Origin: Fusarium oxysporum f. sp. lycopersici 4287
Lineage: Eukaryota; Ascomycota; Sordariomycetes; Hypocreales; Nectriaceae
Direction: 5' to 3'
Assembly: GCF_000149955.1 (NCBI RefSeq)
Contig: NC_030994.1
Coordinates: 1,404,151 to 1,468,150 of the forward strand
DNA length: 64,000 nt
The notes below the pieces were generated by a model. It was given only the letters and a program-made list of their open reading frames with translations, was not told the DNA's origin and did no database searches. Shown here one piece after another: positions 50,101-61,849 of this stretch; the first letter of the stretch is position 1; every line of letters begins with the position of its first letter. Made by a program: the position numbers and the translations under genes.

Positions 50101-52627
50101 ACCTGCGTCAATTCGCATACCTACATGCAGGAAACTACTGTAGCTGGCGCAATAAGGAAAAGATCAAAGACCATCATCTGCAGCCTAAAGTTTGTGACAC
50201 GACACGACAACACAACACAACCTGCCCGCCGGTGAAGGAGGGCTGTCACTTTTCTTTTTATGGCAGGAGAACAGCCCACCCCTCCTCTTCGACCCCGGCT
50301 TTTCAGCGATTCTTGTCTCGGGAATAAGAACACCATCATGACTTCTAAAGCCAAGACTCAACAGCGATGATCTGCCCGGCCAGATCTCTCCGATCCTTTC
50401 CTCCGTTGCTGGCCGAGAAACGTCCTCCTGACTCGGCCTCCCATATGACTTGACTCGGATGACGACGGCGGAGTAGAGGTGGTGCTGTGGAAGTGGAAAG
50501 GGGGTTAGGCAGGGCAGAGTAAGCTACGTCAGGAGCTCAGATCTAGGTACACACATCTATACCTCGACAAGGTGAAGGCTGGGATCTGGCGGTCGGGATC
50601 GAAGATGGTGGAGGACTGCTGGCCACGGGATGGAGTAAAGACTTGGCCAGTCACTTTCCAGTATAGACAACTGAGACACAAAAAGATTGTACTCGATAGA
50701 TCATATTGGAGTAGAAACTTCAATGAACTGAACTCAATGAAGGAAATGCCAGGGTCATAGTCATGACGCCAAGGCAAGCCTCTTGATACCGTACCCGCAG
50801 CCTACAAGCCCTGCCAGGCACAATACGTGATCTTTATTCGACCTGCGTGGAGAGGTCTCCAACCGCTTCTTCTTTGGAACGGCAGCAAGCGAAATCGCAG
50901 GTTGTGTTGGAGGTACAATACGGGGTACATGTTCCTGTGCAACCATTACACCGAGCTAAGGCGCGGAACATGGAAGTCATGGCCCTCACTTACATCATCA
51001 CTATCGCCATCATCTTAGCCACCGTGACCACTTACACGGCCTTACAGTTCACACCAAATGTTCCAGATACGATCGCTGAGGAGTCATGTATGAATTTCAT
51101 GAATCAATCAGAAGCAGGCATCAGGTCACTGGGAAGAGAAATTCATGATTATTGACACAAAGACAGAGACATACACACCGCTTAATCAAACCGATTAGAC
51201 GACTAGCTATGCAAGTCCTCTGAATTCCTGGCTTGCTTTCACAAATCAACATAGCCCGTCCCATGCGGATTCGTTTCCTTGGTTTGTCATTGGACTGCAT
51301 AACCATTTTGTTGTGCGCCAAAAAACAACAATTGAGTCCATGATACAACAGCGTAAAGCGGATGACTACTGTAGTCTACCGAAGCGCACAAACCAACACC
51401 ATCAGCCGCTGGGCGGCGTTCTGTCCGGCCAGTGCAACGGATTATCGAAACTTTACAGCGGGACAGGGAGGGTTGAGACGGGATGGATTGGTTGGACTGG
51501 ATTGAATAGGACTGGTGTTGACTTTGTTTACACACGGTCTAAATTGGGACATTTTCAAGGCTGAGGTGGTGCGCTATCACGATACCCCTTAAACCAATAG
51601 GGGAAGTCAAATTGAAATATAGTGTTTTGGCTGAACATCATGACTATTTTTTGTATATCTGATCACTTTGCTTGGCCTTTCAGTTCGTTGTTCGCAGAAC
51701 AGCCGTACTAACAAAATACCCAGCAATGGATCTTGATGATGATGAATTCCAATTTCCCTGTCATTGCTTGACTTCTATTCTTATTGATTAACCTTGACCT
51801 GCCATCTGGGGGAACCTGGCCGTTGGTCAAACAATCCCCGATCTCACCTGAAGCGGAACCATACTAGACAAGGTGTAGGTGAAGTGAATGTTGTATTGGA
51901 CCCGTTTCCCTAAAAAAGAACAGAGAATGACATCCATCCCTTGCAGTTGTACGGTACCCGTCAATGGACAACAAGCTTTATTTGCTGTTAGTTGTGCTTT
52001 CCACGCAATCATCAACAGGCACATGTCGTGTCATTCGAAGCCGAGCTTCATGATTGACCCACGCAAAACAACAACTTAGCCAGTCGGTGCATGTGTTTTG
52101 CAGTGTGATGTATAATAATAGACAGGTATCGATTGTTAAACGCCCGAGTCGCGTCCTAATAACGCCGTCTCTCCATAATGTTGAGTTTGTCATTCGTTTG
52201 AACCCCTACTGCTCCCGCGGCACCAGCGTTATGCTATCAGGTCAGGTCTGTCAATGCTCAAAGCGCCGAGTCTGCGGATCATCTATCTATCGTCTTTACC
52301 ATTCTTTCATCGCGATTCACGCTCTTGGCATAGAACAATACACAGACCCTGTCAGGTCAAAGAGACAAGCATTGAACTCGAGGTTCCGTCGCTCAGATAA
52401 ACCCGGTAAAGACCCATCAAATTCCTGGTAGACAACGGACCCAAAGACAAGAACGACGTGAGGATAAAAGCGTGGAACCCAAGCCAAGAACCGCCGCCCC
52501 CCAGAAAGGACTCAAAGAGGACCCTCTTCCCAAGACTCTCTCCACCAAAAGGGACGCCCCACCCTACCCTAGCTGCTTCTGGGTAGTTGAAGACGTGTGT
52601 GTGTGTGGGAGCGTGCCAAGTCGAGAG

Positions 52628-52691
52628 AGGCGTGTGCTAGAGGCTAGAGGCGTGTCGCCGGACCACAGAGTGCCCCAGGCCTGAGGCGTGT
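52628..52691 (+). repeat. Three AGGCGTGT copies in a GC-rich patch
   Basis: The octamer occurs at 52628-52635, 52648-52655 and 52684-52691, and AGGCGTTG at about 52737. Function unknown. Confidence 0.6.
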
Positions 52692-53939
52692 ACCCACCTC
52701 TAGGAGAACGCCGGGAGGCTCAGAGGGCCTAGAAGAGAGGCGTTGCTTGTGGTTGAGCAAGAGTTGATAGTGAAAGGGAAGCACGAGAACAGGAATAAGA
52801 GGAGCAAGATGGACCAGGAGGCCTACTGAGGCGATGTTGTAGTCATCGAATATGATGCTAGCTGCTTCTTCTATAGCAAAACCCGCTCTCCGTTTCCATT
52901 CCCAAGTCGAGAATTAGTGGAAGCCAGCAGCAACAAGCGAGTTATCGATCGAGCCACAAACGATCTAGCAACGATCCAGCAACGCCCACCGGCGGCGCCC
53001 GCGCAATCCAATCTCGAAAACAATATTAAACTGGCCATACAATACAGCCCATAACAGAAACTGTCACAGTAACGAGTATTTAAAAACGAATTGTTATCGT
53101 GCAGTTGTTTGAGTAAATACAACTCAACAGGGAACCTCACAGTATTGACACTATCTATCATATAAAACAAGAATATACGGACTCTCGCTATTAGTTCCCA
53201 ACTCTGATTAGAGTAGAGACCCTTGGACCCTTTGAATAACGACAGCGAATTCAAATTCAGGCTGGTTCACCGTGCAGTGCAAGTGTTTGACCCAATAGGT
53301 ACGTACCTGTTATTCTCTATTCTCTTTCCGTACCTACGGCACCTCTCCATCTCAATCATTCATTCGATGGGCCAAGAAGAGAGCATCCCAACGGGAGGGC
53401 AATTTTCGGGGAGGCTTTCGCCACTTACCCAAGTCAGCTGCCCCACCAAAGGGCTCCAAACACTGAAGCAAAAGGCCTGAATACGCACTGCTGCTGGCAC
53501 CTGGCCTTCACTGCCTTCCACTGGCTGCTTTTCCATGTTGCTAAAAGCTGGGCTGGTGCTGGGACCTGATAGAGGGGCAATTGATGACCGATGTCGTAGT
53601 TAGCTGGAGGGAAAGGGCTTAGGTGTGCTGAATCCCCAGGGCATCTATCATCCATCCCTACTGAGCTGAGCTGATGTGATGGTGTCGCCCTGTGCTCACT
53701 ACATTCACGCACTCACTCACTCGTACCTGCCAACCATTCCATCATCCAATACTGTTCAAAGCATTGCTTGCTTCAGATTTGAGGTGCTGTTAGTTGTGCT
53801 GTAGTAGAGTGCACACCCTGCGGAAACCGTGGCACTCCGACACCCATTTTCATCCATCACCGGTTGCTTGTCCTGGACTGGCGCTGCGAGCGAATGGATG
53901 CTCGTCGGAGTTGCGCTTGCCCAAAATCTGGATAGGTGG

Positions 53940-54066
53940 GCACCTGCCCTGCTGCACCTGGCACCTGGCGTCCGGCATCCTGCCCCCGGCACCTTGCACC
54001 TTCCCCCCCTGCACCCTGCACTTGCATTTGCGCTTGCACTTGCACCTGCACTGGTAGTGGCACCTG
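53940..54066 (+). repeat. Five GCACCTG copies upstream of the ABC transporter gene
   Basis: GCACCTG occurs at 53940, 53954, 53961, 54042 and 54060, among many variants (GCACCTT, GCACTT, GCATTT) in a C-rich, G-poor stretch. It ends about 320 bp before the ATG and may belong to the promoter. CACCTG is an E-box type core. Confidence 0.6.
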
Positions 54067-54387
54067 CTTGAGTCGTAGGTTCGGCTCAAAGCAAAGCAAG
54101 CAGGACAAGGACAAGACTTAGACCGCACTCGTCTTTCGAGTCTCGAGTCTTTCTTTTAACCCTTCAACATCTTCAACTCGTGCCTCTTCCACAGTCTCCC
54201 CGCCACTCACTCGTTTTTCGGCCCCTCTGTCCCGTCAATTGCCACGGGCAGGGCGATGCTTTGTCCGCGGTGAAGGCCTTTCCCTTCCTCTATCGACGTC
54301 GTCCTATTTCTCGGATTCCATAGTTCACATATGGGCTTGCCGCTCTTTGACACCGAACGACGCTCACAACTATTTTAGTCCGCCATC

Positions 54388-57300
54388 ATGGCTACCACCG
54401 ACGACACCGCGACCATTTCCTTCCGCGGTGCAGGCCGTGATGATCTACCTCTAGCCGATTATATCTTGCGCAAAACGCAATACCTCTACGCCCTCATCCT
54501 ACTTACAGCATTCATATCTTGCGCCGCTTGGTACAGCGTCGTGAACTCCAAGAAACAAGAAGACCTGGTCCAGCCTACAGTTAAAGGACCTGGAGGCAAG
54601 CCATTACCCATAACCAAGAGGAAGCGAGCCCGAGGCGATGGTGACCGCAAGATCGGCCCAGGTTTTGGCCGTACCGCAAAAAATGTTTTTCGTTACCTCG
54701 CCTTTGTTGTCTTCATGACCTATGTGGGCAGCGCTGGATTCATGTTTTATCATGCTTTCTGGTACGAAGACCCTTACCAATGGTCCAACGAGGGGTTGCC
54801 ATGGGCTGGTGAATGGAGTGTTGTATGTGAAATACCTACTCCCTCTTAACTGTCTCGAGATCTCGAGAGAGTCATCGTAACTGCAACTGACACTTTTTCG
54901 CATAGGTCCATGTTACCGGATCCCTTTTCTTCTACCTTTATATCCTCATCTCGCTTTTCGATTGGCGCAAGGGTCCTAATATTGTTCACTTCATTATCTG
55001 GATCTTGGGCTTCATTGGCGAGATTATCATGTTCTCTACAACTGCAGTTGCGGCTGTTGATTGCCACTTCTTCCGCTCTGTTAAAAACAGCGGCTCAGAC
55101 AAGGAAGGAAACTGTGTAGATTACTGGACCAAGATCGACCTCGTCCTCTATTTCGTTCGAATACTTCATCTACTTGCCTTGGTCGGAGTCTTTAGCTTGG
55201 CATGGATTCGGAAAGCTCGCGACACTGACGAGAAGAAAGCCGAGGAAGCTAACCCAGCCGAGTCAACACCACTACTGAACGGAAACCGCCGGTCGTATGA
55301 GACTAATGGTCAAGCGGTCAATGGCCAGATTCCTAATGGTCGTGATACCAATGGTCGCCGTGGGCGCGGTAGAACGATGTCGAACGCACACAAGACGCCA
55401 AGTTTCCCTAAAAAGGAAGAACCTGCTGCCTTTTATCGACCCGAGAAGCTACCACACAAGACGTGGTGGGAGTATCTTAAGGGGTACTCACTTTTCTTCC
55501 CTTACCTCTGGCCTAAGGACTCTGTCAGACTTCAGATAAATGTTCTCATCTGCTTCATCTTGGTCATGCTACAGCGTTTGGTCAACGTAGCTGTTCCGAT
55601 GGCAGTCAAACAAGTGGTAAATGATCTCGAGGAGGTGATCAAAGATGTTCAAGATGGCGAACGCCTTTCAATGGACAACTTCCCATTGAAAGATTTTTTG
55701 ATTCTGGGAATCTTGTGGATCCTTCAAGGCCAATCGGGACTTCTGGGATCGTTGAGATCAATTCTTTGGATTCCCGTCTCGCAATATTCGTATCGGGGAC
55801 TAACGACAGCGGCTTTCAACCACGTCCACTCTCTGAGTCTCGATTTCCACCTCTCTAAGCGCACTGGAGAGGTCCTGTCAGCACTCAACAAAGGTTCTTC
55901 TATTAACCAATTTCTTGAGCAAGTGACCTTCCAGGTTTTCCCCATGCTTTTCGATCTTTTCCTCGCAATCTCGGTTTTCTACTATTATTACGGCCCACTG
56001 TATGCTGAGATCAACCTGGTTGATACTTGTTGGTATCTCTACATGACTATCAAGATGGCTTCCACTCGAGCGGATCAGCGTCGTGAAATGACCAACGCCG
56101 ACCGCGAAGAGGAAGCAGTAAAGAACGACTCAATCTCTAGTTACGAAACAGTCAAATACTTCAACGCCGAAGATTTCGAGTCCAGACGGTACCAAGGCAA
56201 GGTTGCAGTGTTCCAAAATGCCGAGGCAAAGGTTCAGATGGGCATGATGATGATGAACATTTGCCAAACCGTTGTTTTCAACCTCGGTAGGATCATCGCT
56301 GCCTTGGTCTGTGGCTGGCAAGTCGCCATGGGTATGGATCGTCGCACCACTGGTGACTGGTTCATGGTAGTCTCATACTTGACACAACTACAGGGTCCCC
56401 TGAACTTTTTTGGCACTTTTTACCGGACTGTACAGCAGGCGATGATCTCAGGCGAGAGATTACTTGAGCTTTTCAAGATCCAGCCAACTGTAGTGGATAC
56501 ACCCCATGCTGTCCCTCTGGGCAAGGACTTCCAAGGTCATGTGCGTTGGAACAACGTTAGCTTCTCCTATGACCGACGAAAACCCGCGCTACGCAACATT
56601 TCCTTCGAATGTCTGCCTGGCACCACAACAGCGTTTGTGGGCGAGTCAGGTGGAGGCAAGTCTACTTTGTTTCGCCACATGTTCCGTTACTACGACTGCG
56701 ACGAGGGATCGATTGAGTTGGACGGGAAGAATGTCAAGGATCTGACCATCAACTCAGTCAGAGAGAAGATTGGTGTCGTTCCCCAGGACACAACGCTTTT
56801 CAATGAGACCTTGATGTACAACCTTAAGTATGCAAGACCCTCCGCGACAGACGAAGAAGTTTACGAAGCATGCCGTGCCGCCAGCATTCATGACCGCATC
56901 CTATCATTTCCAGATCAATACAGCACGCAAGTCGGCGAGCGAGGTCTCCGTTTGAGCGGTGGCGAAAAGCAGCGAGTCGCCATCGCGCGAACAATTCTCA
57001 AGGACCCTCGTATCATCATGCTGGACGAGGCCACATCAGCACTAGACTCCCATACTGAGCAGGAGATTCAAGACAATGTGTGGAACATTGGACAGGGCCG
57101 AACTTTGCTCATCATTGCGTATGTAACCGCTCCATACCCTGCACAGCTTTCTTTCTAACATGAATTCAGACACCGACTATCTACGATCACACACGCCGAT
57201 CAAATCATTGTTCTTAACTCTGGAACAATTGTTGAGAAGGGAACTCATGAAGAACTCCTGGCCGCTAAGGGGCGATATGCCTCTATGTGGGAGAAGCAAA

Positions 57301-57551
57301 TCCGAGCCGAGCGAGCCCTCAACGTGGCTCGTGAAGCGCAACTGAAAGCTGCCAGGGCCCTTCGTAAGGCTAAAATGGGACCAAAAAGGAATTCAGACGG
57401 TGCTATTGACAGCTACAACAGTCTGGGATCCTCAGGAAGCATATCCGGCTCAGGTTCACAAGGCCATGAGGATGATACACACACATCCTCTTCGTCATGC
57501 TCAGACGCAGAGTCGAGCCACAGCGAGGAGCACTCGATGGAGCGAAAGTAA
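54388..57551 (+). CDS. hmt1: Vacuolar/mitochondrial-type ABC transporter, HMT1/ABCB6 family
   Basis: Three exons (54388-54822, 54906-57118, 57170-57551) give 1009 residues. This is an ABCB half transporter with an N-terminal extra membrane region (TMD0; helices near 28-48, 103-122, 150-168, 172-195, 225-245). A basic linker follows, then a six-helix core from ~290 to 610. The ATP-binding domain has Walker [10 protein letters not shown] (~724), signature LSGGEKQR (~828), Walker [13 protein letters not shown] (~847) and the switch histidine in AHRLSTI (~884), which is restored by splicing the second intron. The tail is Ser-rich. Fission yeast Hmt1 is vacuolar and confers cadmium tolerance by moving glutathione or phytochelatin complexes; animal ABCB6 is the relative. 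Substrate here is inferred. The upstream region is the 14-kb gene-free stretch. Confidence 0.92.
54853..54868. repeat. 16-bp perfect palindrome in intron 1 of the ABC transporter
   Basis: TCTCGAGATCTCGAGA is fully self-complementary and sits in the middle of the 83-nt first intron. Confidence 0.6.
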
Positions 57552-57897
57552 GCTGTTGCTTCACGTTTCAGCACTCTAGTGTTTCACCAATATACACGAC
57601 CTCACTGTCAAACGTCGTGACATCTTCACCATCGAGGATTGACGTTACCCTCTAACTTAATTCTCATCACAACTCTTCCACGCTATCATTTTATCTACTT
57701 GGCTTACGAAGCACCATCTCCGCCTACGACGTTTCACCCATAGGTTCGGCATCAAGACTGCATCGGATCGGTGTTGAGGCGTTTTGCTTCTAGTGTTTAA
57801 TGCATCGGATCATCGGAATCCGACTAATCATCTCGAAACAGCCTGCATCAAGGCACTCGAGTGAATATTTTCAACCTTATCATCAATGCAATAGGAA

Positions 57898-57917
57898 GGG
57901 GGGGGGGGGGGGGGGGC
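57898..57917 (+). repeat. Poly-G run
   Basis: About twenty consecutive G. Its exact length may be a sequencing uncertainty; it could also form a G-quadruplex-like structure. Confidence 0.8.
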
Positions 57918-59145
57918 GGTAATGCAGTCCAACGTTTGCGTTGCAATGTGCTATATATAGCATAGTAATTGTCATGGCAGGGTACATATGCAGGCGTTTA
58001 CGGATATCACGATTTGCTTTTGAAATGGGACATGGCTTAGGCTGAATATAAGGGGCATATGGATTGATCTGAATTTCTCTTATCTGCGACGACCGGCTCG
58101 ACGCTCTCGACACAGCAAACGGCATTGCACACATGACGTCTTCAGAAGAGGATGCAAATGAGTGGTTGAGGGATGCGAGGTCTTTATACAGGAGACTTCT
58201 AGGTCTTTTAGACAAACAGACCGCTCATGCGGGGGGAAACGGTTGTGAATCGACTGGCTCTTTTAAGAAGGGGGCGGCGGGTGAATGGTTGCTACTTAGG
58301 ACGAGGAGAAAATAATGGCCTCTTGCTATCTTACGGTCGATGGTCTAAAAGCTCTGGAAGAGGAGGCAGGGACACTGTTCGACAGAAGACAACAAGCCGA
58401 GTCATGTCCATTTCGGGGCCGAACAAAGTATGTAATGCAAGGTATTTTACCTGAGTCAAGCATATTGAAGTATGGACTAGCATAGCATAGCAAGCATAGC
58501 AGGCGAGTAATCGAATGAAGTCTTTCTGTTCTAACTCTTAGTCAGTGATTCGCTTTGGTATTTCCACGTGTCGTTATATGCCGGAATATGTGTAACAAGC
58601 TAATCGCCCGTTACCACGACGTGTTTCAACTCGTTTCGAGCGTGCAAACGTTTGAGGAAATGCGTTGTTGTCGTGTTTTACGGACCGTCCTCCGTTCCGT
58701 TACATTGAGGCTGTGCTCGGTAGAATTGACCCCACTTAACCCGGACCCGCCACCCCGGATACCGGGATCCACGGCGAGGGGGGCCCAACAAGCGCCTCAC
58801 CGTAGTAGCATCGACCCCTGAAAGGGAATATATTTTGACGCCATTAGGAAATGGTATGGGGCATCCGAGACTCGGTTACTGTAAGTCGTTGCTTGTCTTC
58901 TGTATGCCTGCGGCGTATGGCTATCTCCCGGCGGCTAACCTCCGCGAATCTCATCCCTATGTCGCACATTCTTCATCCTGTGATGATGTGCTGCGCCGCC
59001 TGATTACTTGATTCTTAGCGTACGGCGTGCGTAGAGTACCTATTCACATATAAAGTTGTATCAATGTCGCAGTGCATACAAGCCCTGTCCCGAGTGGATG
59101 TGTACACTTTAAACTGCCATTCTTCCCGCCGAACAAGGGGGCATG

Positions 59146-59170
59146 CCCATGCATGCATGCATGCATGCAT
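59146..59170 (+). repeat. (CATG)n tract
   Basis: Several tandem GCAT units, a self-complementary simple repeat. Confidence 0.85.
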
Positions 59171-60366
59171 TGTGCAGATATTCTCTTTCAGACTGCATCT
59201 TGAGTCTCGCTACTACGCTAAGAAATTCAAGTGGACTGACTGCGACATAGTAGAGTTACCCACGATTCAGACAGGCGAATGATAGGTTCACGTTTTATTT
59301 CTGGCTTATCTCCCATGCATGACCTTTCTCACCGTACGGAGGAGATATTGGAGCTCGCTCGTATCGGCTTACGCGTGCGCCTCCAGCGTGATGCGGTGTT
59401 TTTAAGGGTCTGGGAGAGTATCCATAAGAGGCAAAATTGGGGGTTATATCCCCACCTCATAGAGTGCATAATAGGTGAGATCTGTATATCATCCAACACG
59501 AGAGGCGAGTTAGTAATCGGGCCTCCGGATTATGAAAAGGCGCCAAGTTGACGCGTGTTGAGGCTTCCAGCTGAAAAACGTAAAGCTACTCACTACCGAC
59601 GAACACGAAAATAGCTAAATGGGGCTAGGAGTGTGAATAGCACGCGGGTCGGGGGGTAGAGGTAGCGAGCGTCAAGGTGGTAGTATTATTAAGTGTGTTC
59701 GAAATAGATAGTGGCAAGCGTGATTGTACAAGAAGATATAGGTGCTTGAATACATGGCCCGAGGGAGATGGTGTACTGCCGAGGTGCATGCGGTAGGTTG
59801 ATTTGAGGCCAGCGAGAGTGTTGCACATATAAGTGAGGAACCCCCTTTTCCAAAATGGCTTGACGAGTTCGTCGAAAGACATTTCGACTGCCTCATTTGA
59901 ATGAAGCTCTCTTGGCTCCCAATGTTGACACGACAAGCCAACCATATGCATGTGTGCACGATTCGTACACGCATGTGATTGTATGGCTGTATGTTGTCCG
60001 ACTCGGCAACCTACCACCGCAACACAGCAGATATTAGTCCGTATAGTTCGGACTCCCTCGGAACGCCGGCATGTTTGATACAAAAGCGACAGTGAGGTCC
60101 AACCACTCCCAGTTGAACTCCATTACCATCCATCTCCCATCCTGCTGCCTCCGTGATCTCAAAAAGAAAAAGTGGGAAATATAACTATGCGCCCGTTTCG
60201 TGGCATCCCTCGATGTGGTCATTAGATGATGTTGATCCATTAATTCGTCTCACCAACCCTCTCTTCGTTTTCCCGATACTCTCCTGGAAACAAAGTAGGT
60301 CGTATTCCTTTCCTCTAGCAGTTTCCTTCCATTAGTTTCAGATACCAACCTGAGGTGCGAATTCAT

Positions 60367-61849
60367 CTAGTTCTTCGCATCTTCAGGGATCTTGCTGATG
60401 GCATGACCATTGGTATGTCCGTTGACGAAGCCATTTGCCTTGCCGTTGGTCTTGAGGGCAGAGGCAGGCATCTCTTCCTCTTCCTCGATATCATCGTCTT
60501 CGTCCTCAGATCGGTCATCCTGGAGATCATTCTGGCTGAGGAATCGCCAAGCAATTCGAGCAATGCAGAAGAGCCAGAACAAGTTCAAGGCTTGGAGGGA
60601 CGAGAGGAGTGCGAAAGTGATGACCTGTGCGATACGGCACTTGTATTGCTGAGTCTCCCAGTTGAGCTCAAAGGGGCCAACGGTCTCGAATTCGGTGAGA
60701 AGAGACCAAATGATCTTCAAGTTGAGGAAGTGACGCAGATAGATCCAAGCAACCATGAAAACTCCGAAATAAGGTCCGACAAGGGGAGAATCAATGTAGT
60801 TGAGCGTCTTGGACGTAGCGAGGAAGAAGTCACTGATATCGTGGGTGACGTAGACTGCCAGACCAATGTAGGTGAAGTGGAATCGGTAACTCAGGCCAAT
60901 GAGTCCGAGGGTGACAACATGGTGACCAACAAGCTCCTTGAAGTCCTTGCGAGGCTTCTCCATACCCAGGAGAAGCACAATGGCCTGCTGAGCCCAGTAT
61001 GCGGCCTCGAATAGATAGTAGAACTTGACTGGTGCAAGATGAGTTCGGTGAGGGAAGCCCTCGTACATGCCATGGGTATTGAAGTACCACACAGGAGTGT
61101 GGCTCATGACCCAGAGACCAGCGGGACCAAGGACGCCGAAGTAGAGAGCAGTGTAGACCTGCTCCATAAAACGGGCCTTCTTACCACGGGTGAGGTTGTA
61201 GTTTCGGGCCAGTGGTGACAGGAGCTCCTGCATGATGAATTCACGAGTGAAGGAGAGGACAATTGTGTAGAAACCAACAAAGGCGATATCCCAGCGTCCC
61301 TTTCCGTACTGCGCAGGCTCGTTGGGGTCATCCTGAGGAAGCTTGTACGACAAGAAGATGAAGTGGTGGATAGGGTTGGACTCGGTAGGGTTGATGGCAT
61401 ATCCAACGAGGAAGAAGACGAGGAGGACGGCAGGGAGGACGAAAGTATGCTTGATCATGGTCTGCTTCGCTCGACCGATGAGGCCACGAGCACGGCGTCG
61501 TTTCGAGAGGCGCTTGCGGCCGTCGGACTGTTCCATCGACATGTTAGTACACGGCAGCATGCACAGGCGGTTCTTGTCCAACAGAAGAGGAAAAGTGACG
61601 TACGTGACCATTGGAGTGGTTATCTGAGGCCTCGAGACTGGCACGACTGGAAGCCAATGCCGGAGCACCCGTGTCACCTCTGATCTCGCCGCCCAAAAGA
61701 CTACTCTTACGTCGCTTCCGGGCGTTGTTGATGGCGTCTTGGGTGGCTGTGGTGTTGCTGGCGTAGGAATTTGCTTGGTCTGCGGGACGACGCTGATGCA
61801 GCTGATCGTTTGCCGTGTTTAGCAGCGGAAAAGGTTCTGAGCCTGACAT
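60367..61849 (-). CDS. lag1: Ceramide synthase, Lag1/Lac1 family
   Basis: Two exons (61604-61849 and 60367-61527; intron 76 nt with GTACGT donor, CTAAC and ACAG) give 468 residues. The N-terminal ~100 residues are cytosolic, disordered and basic. A TLC domain with about seven membrane helices follows (~110-430). Its Lag1 motif is visible as GHHVVTLGL (His284/His285) and THDISDFFL (Asp312, Asp315), the catalytic residues of N-acylation. The tail is acidic (EDEDDDIEEEEE) and then Asn/Gly-rich. The enzyme joins a fatty acyl-CoA to a sphingoid base in the ER. Fungi have two or more paralogues; I cannot tell from sequence alone whether this one makes C16/C18 ceramides for glucosylceramide or very-long-chain ceramides. 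The acidic tail fits CK2-phosphorylated ceramide synthases. Confidence 0.93.

Larger units (their letters stand above)
40343..54387. other. 14-kb gene-free region
   Basis: No reading frame in these 14 kb resembles a known family, and none has a convincing exon chain. Simple repeats (TACA at 42961-43004, CATA/CCTA near 47098-47160), a GAATGGCCT repeat near 47245, an AGGCGTGT cluster (52628-52691) and a GCACCTG cluster (53940-54066) are present. The last 300 bp are the CT-rich promoter and leader of the ABC transporter gene. The opposed frames at 42218-42652 and 42457-42849 lie in a locally GC-richer patch but show no family features. Confidence 0.5.
57552..60366. other. Convergent intergenic region, 2.8 kb
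   Basis: The region between the ABC transporter and ceramide synthase stop codons is unusually long for a convergent pair. It holds a 20-base poly-G run at 57898-57917, an AGCATAGC repeat near 58485-58502 and a (GCAT)n tract near 59146-59170. Short frames here show no family features. Confidence 0.5.

Noticed and set aside
57898..57917. Poly-G run as a functional element
   Set aside because: Likely a homopolymer of uncertain length; no partner G-runs nearby to argue for a four-strand structure of known role.
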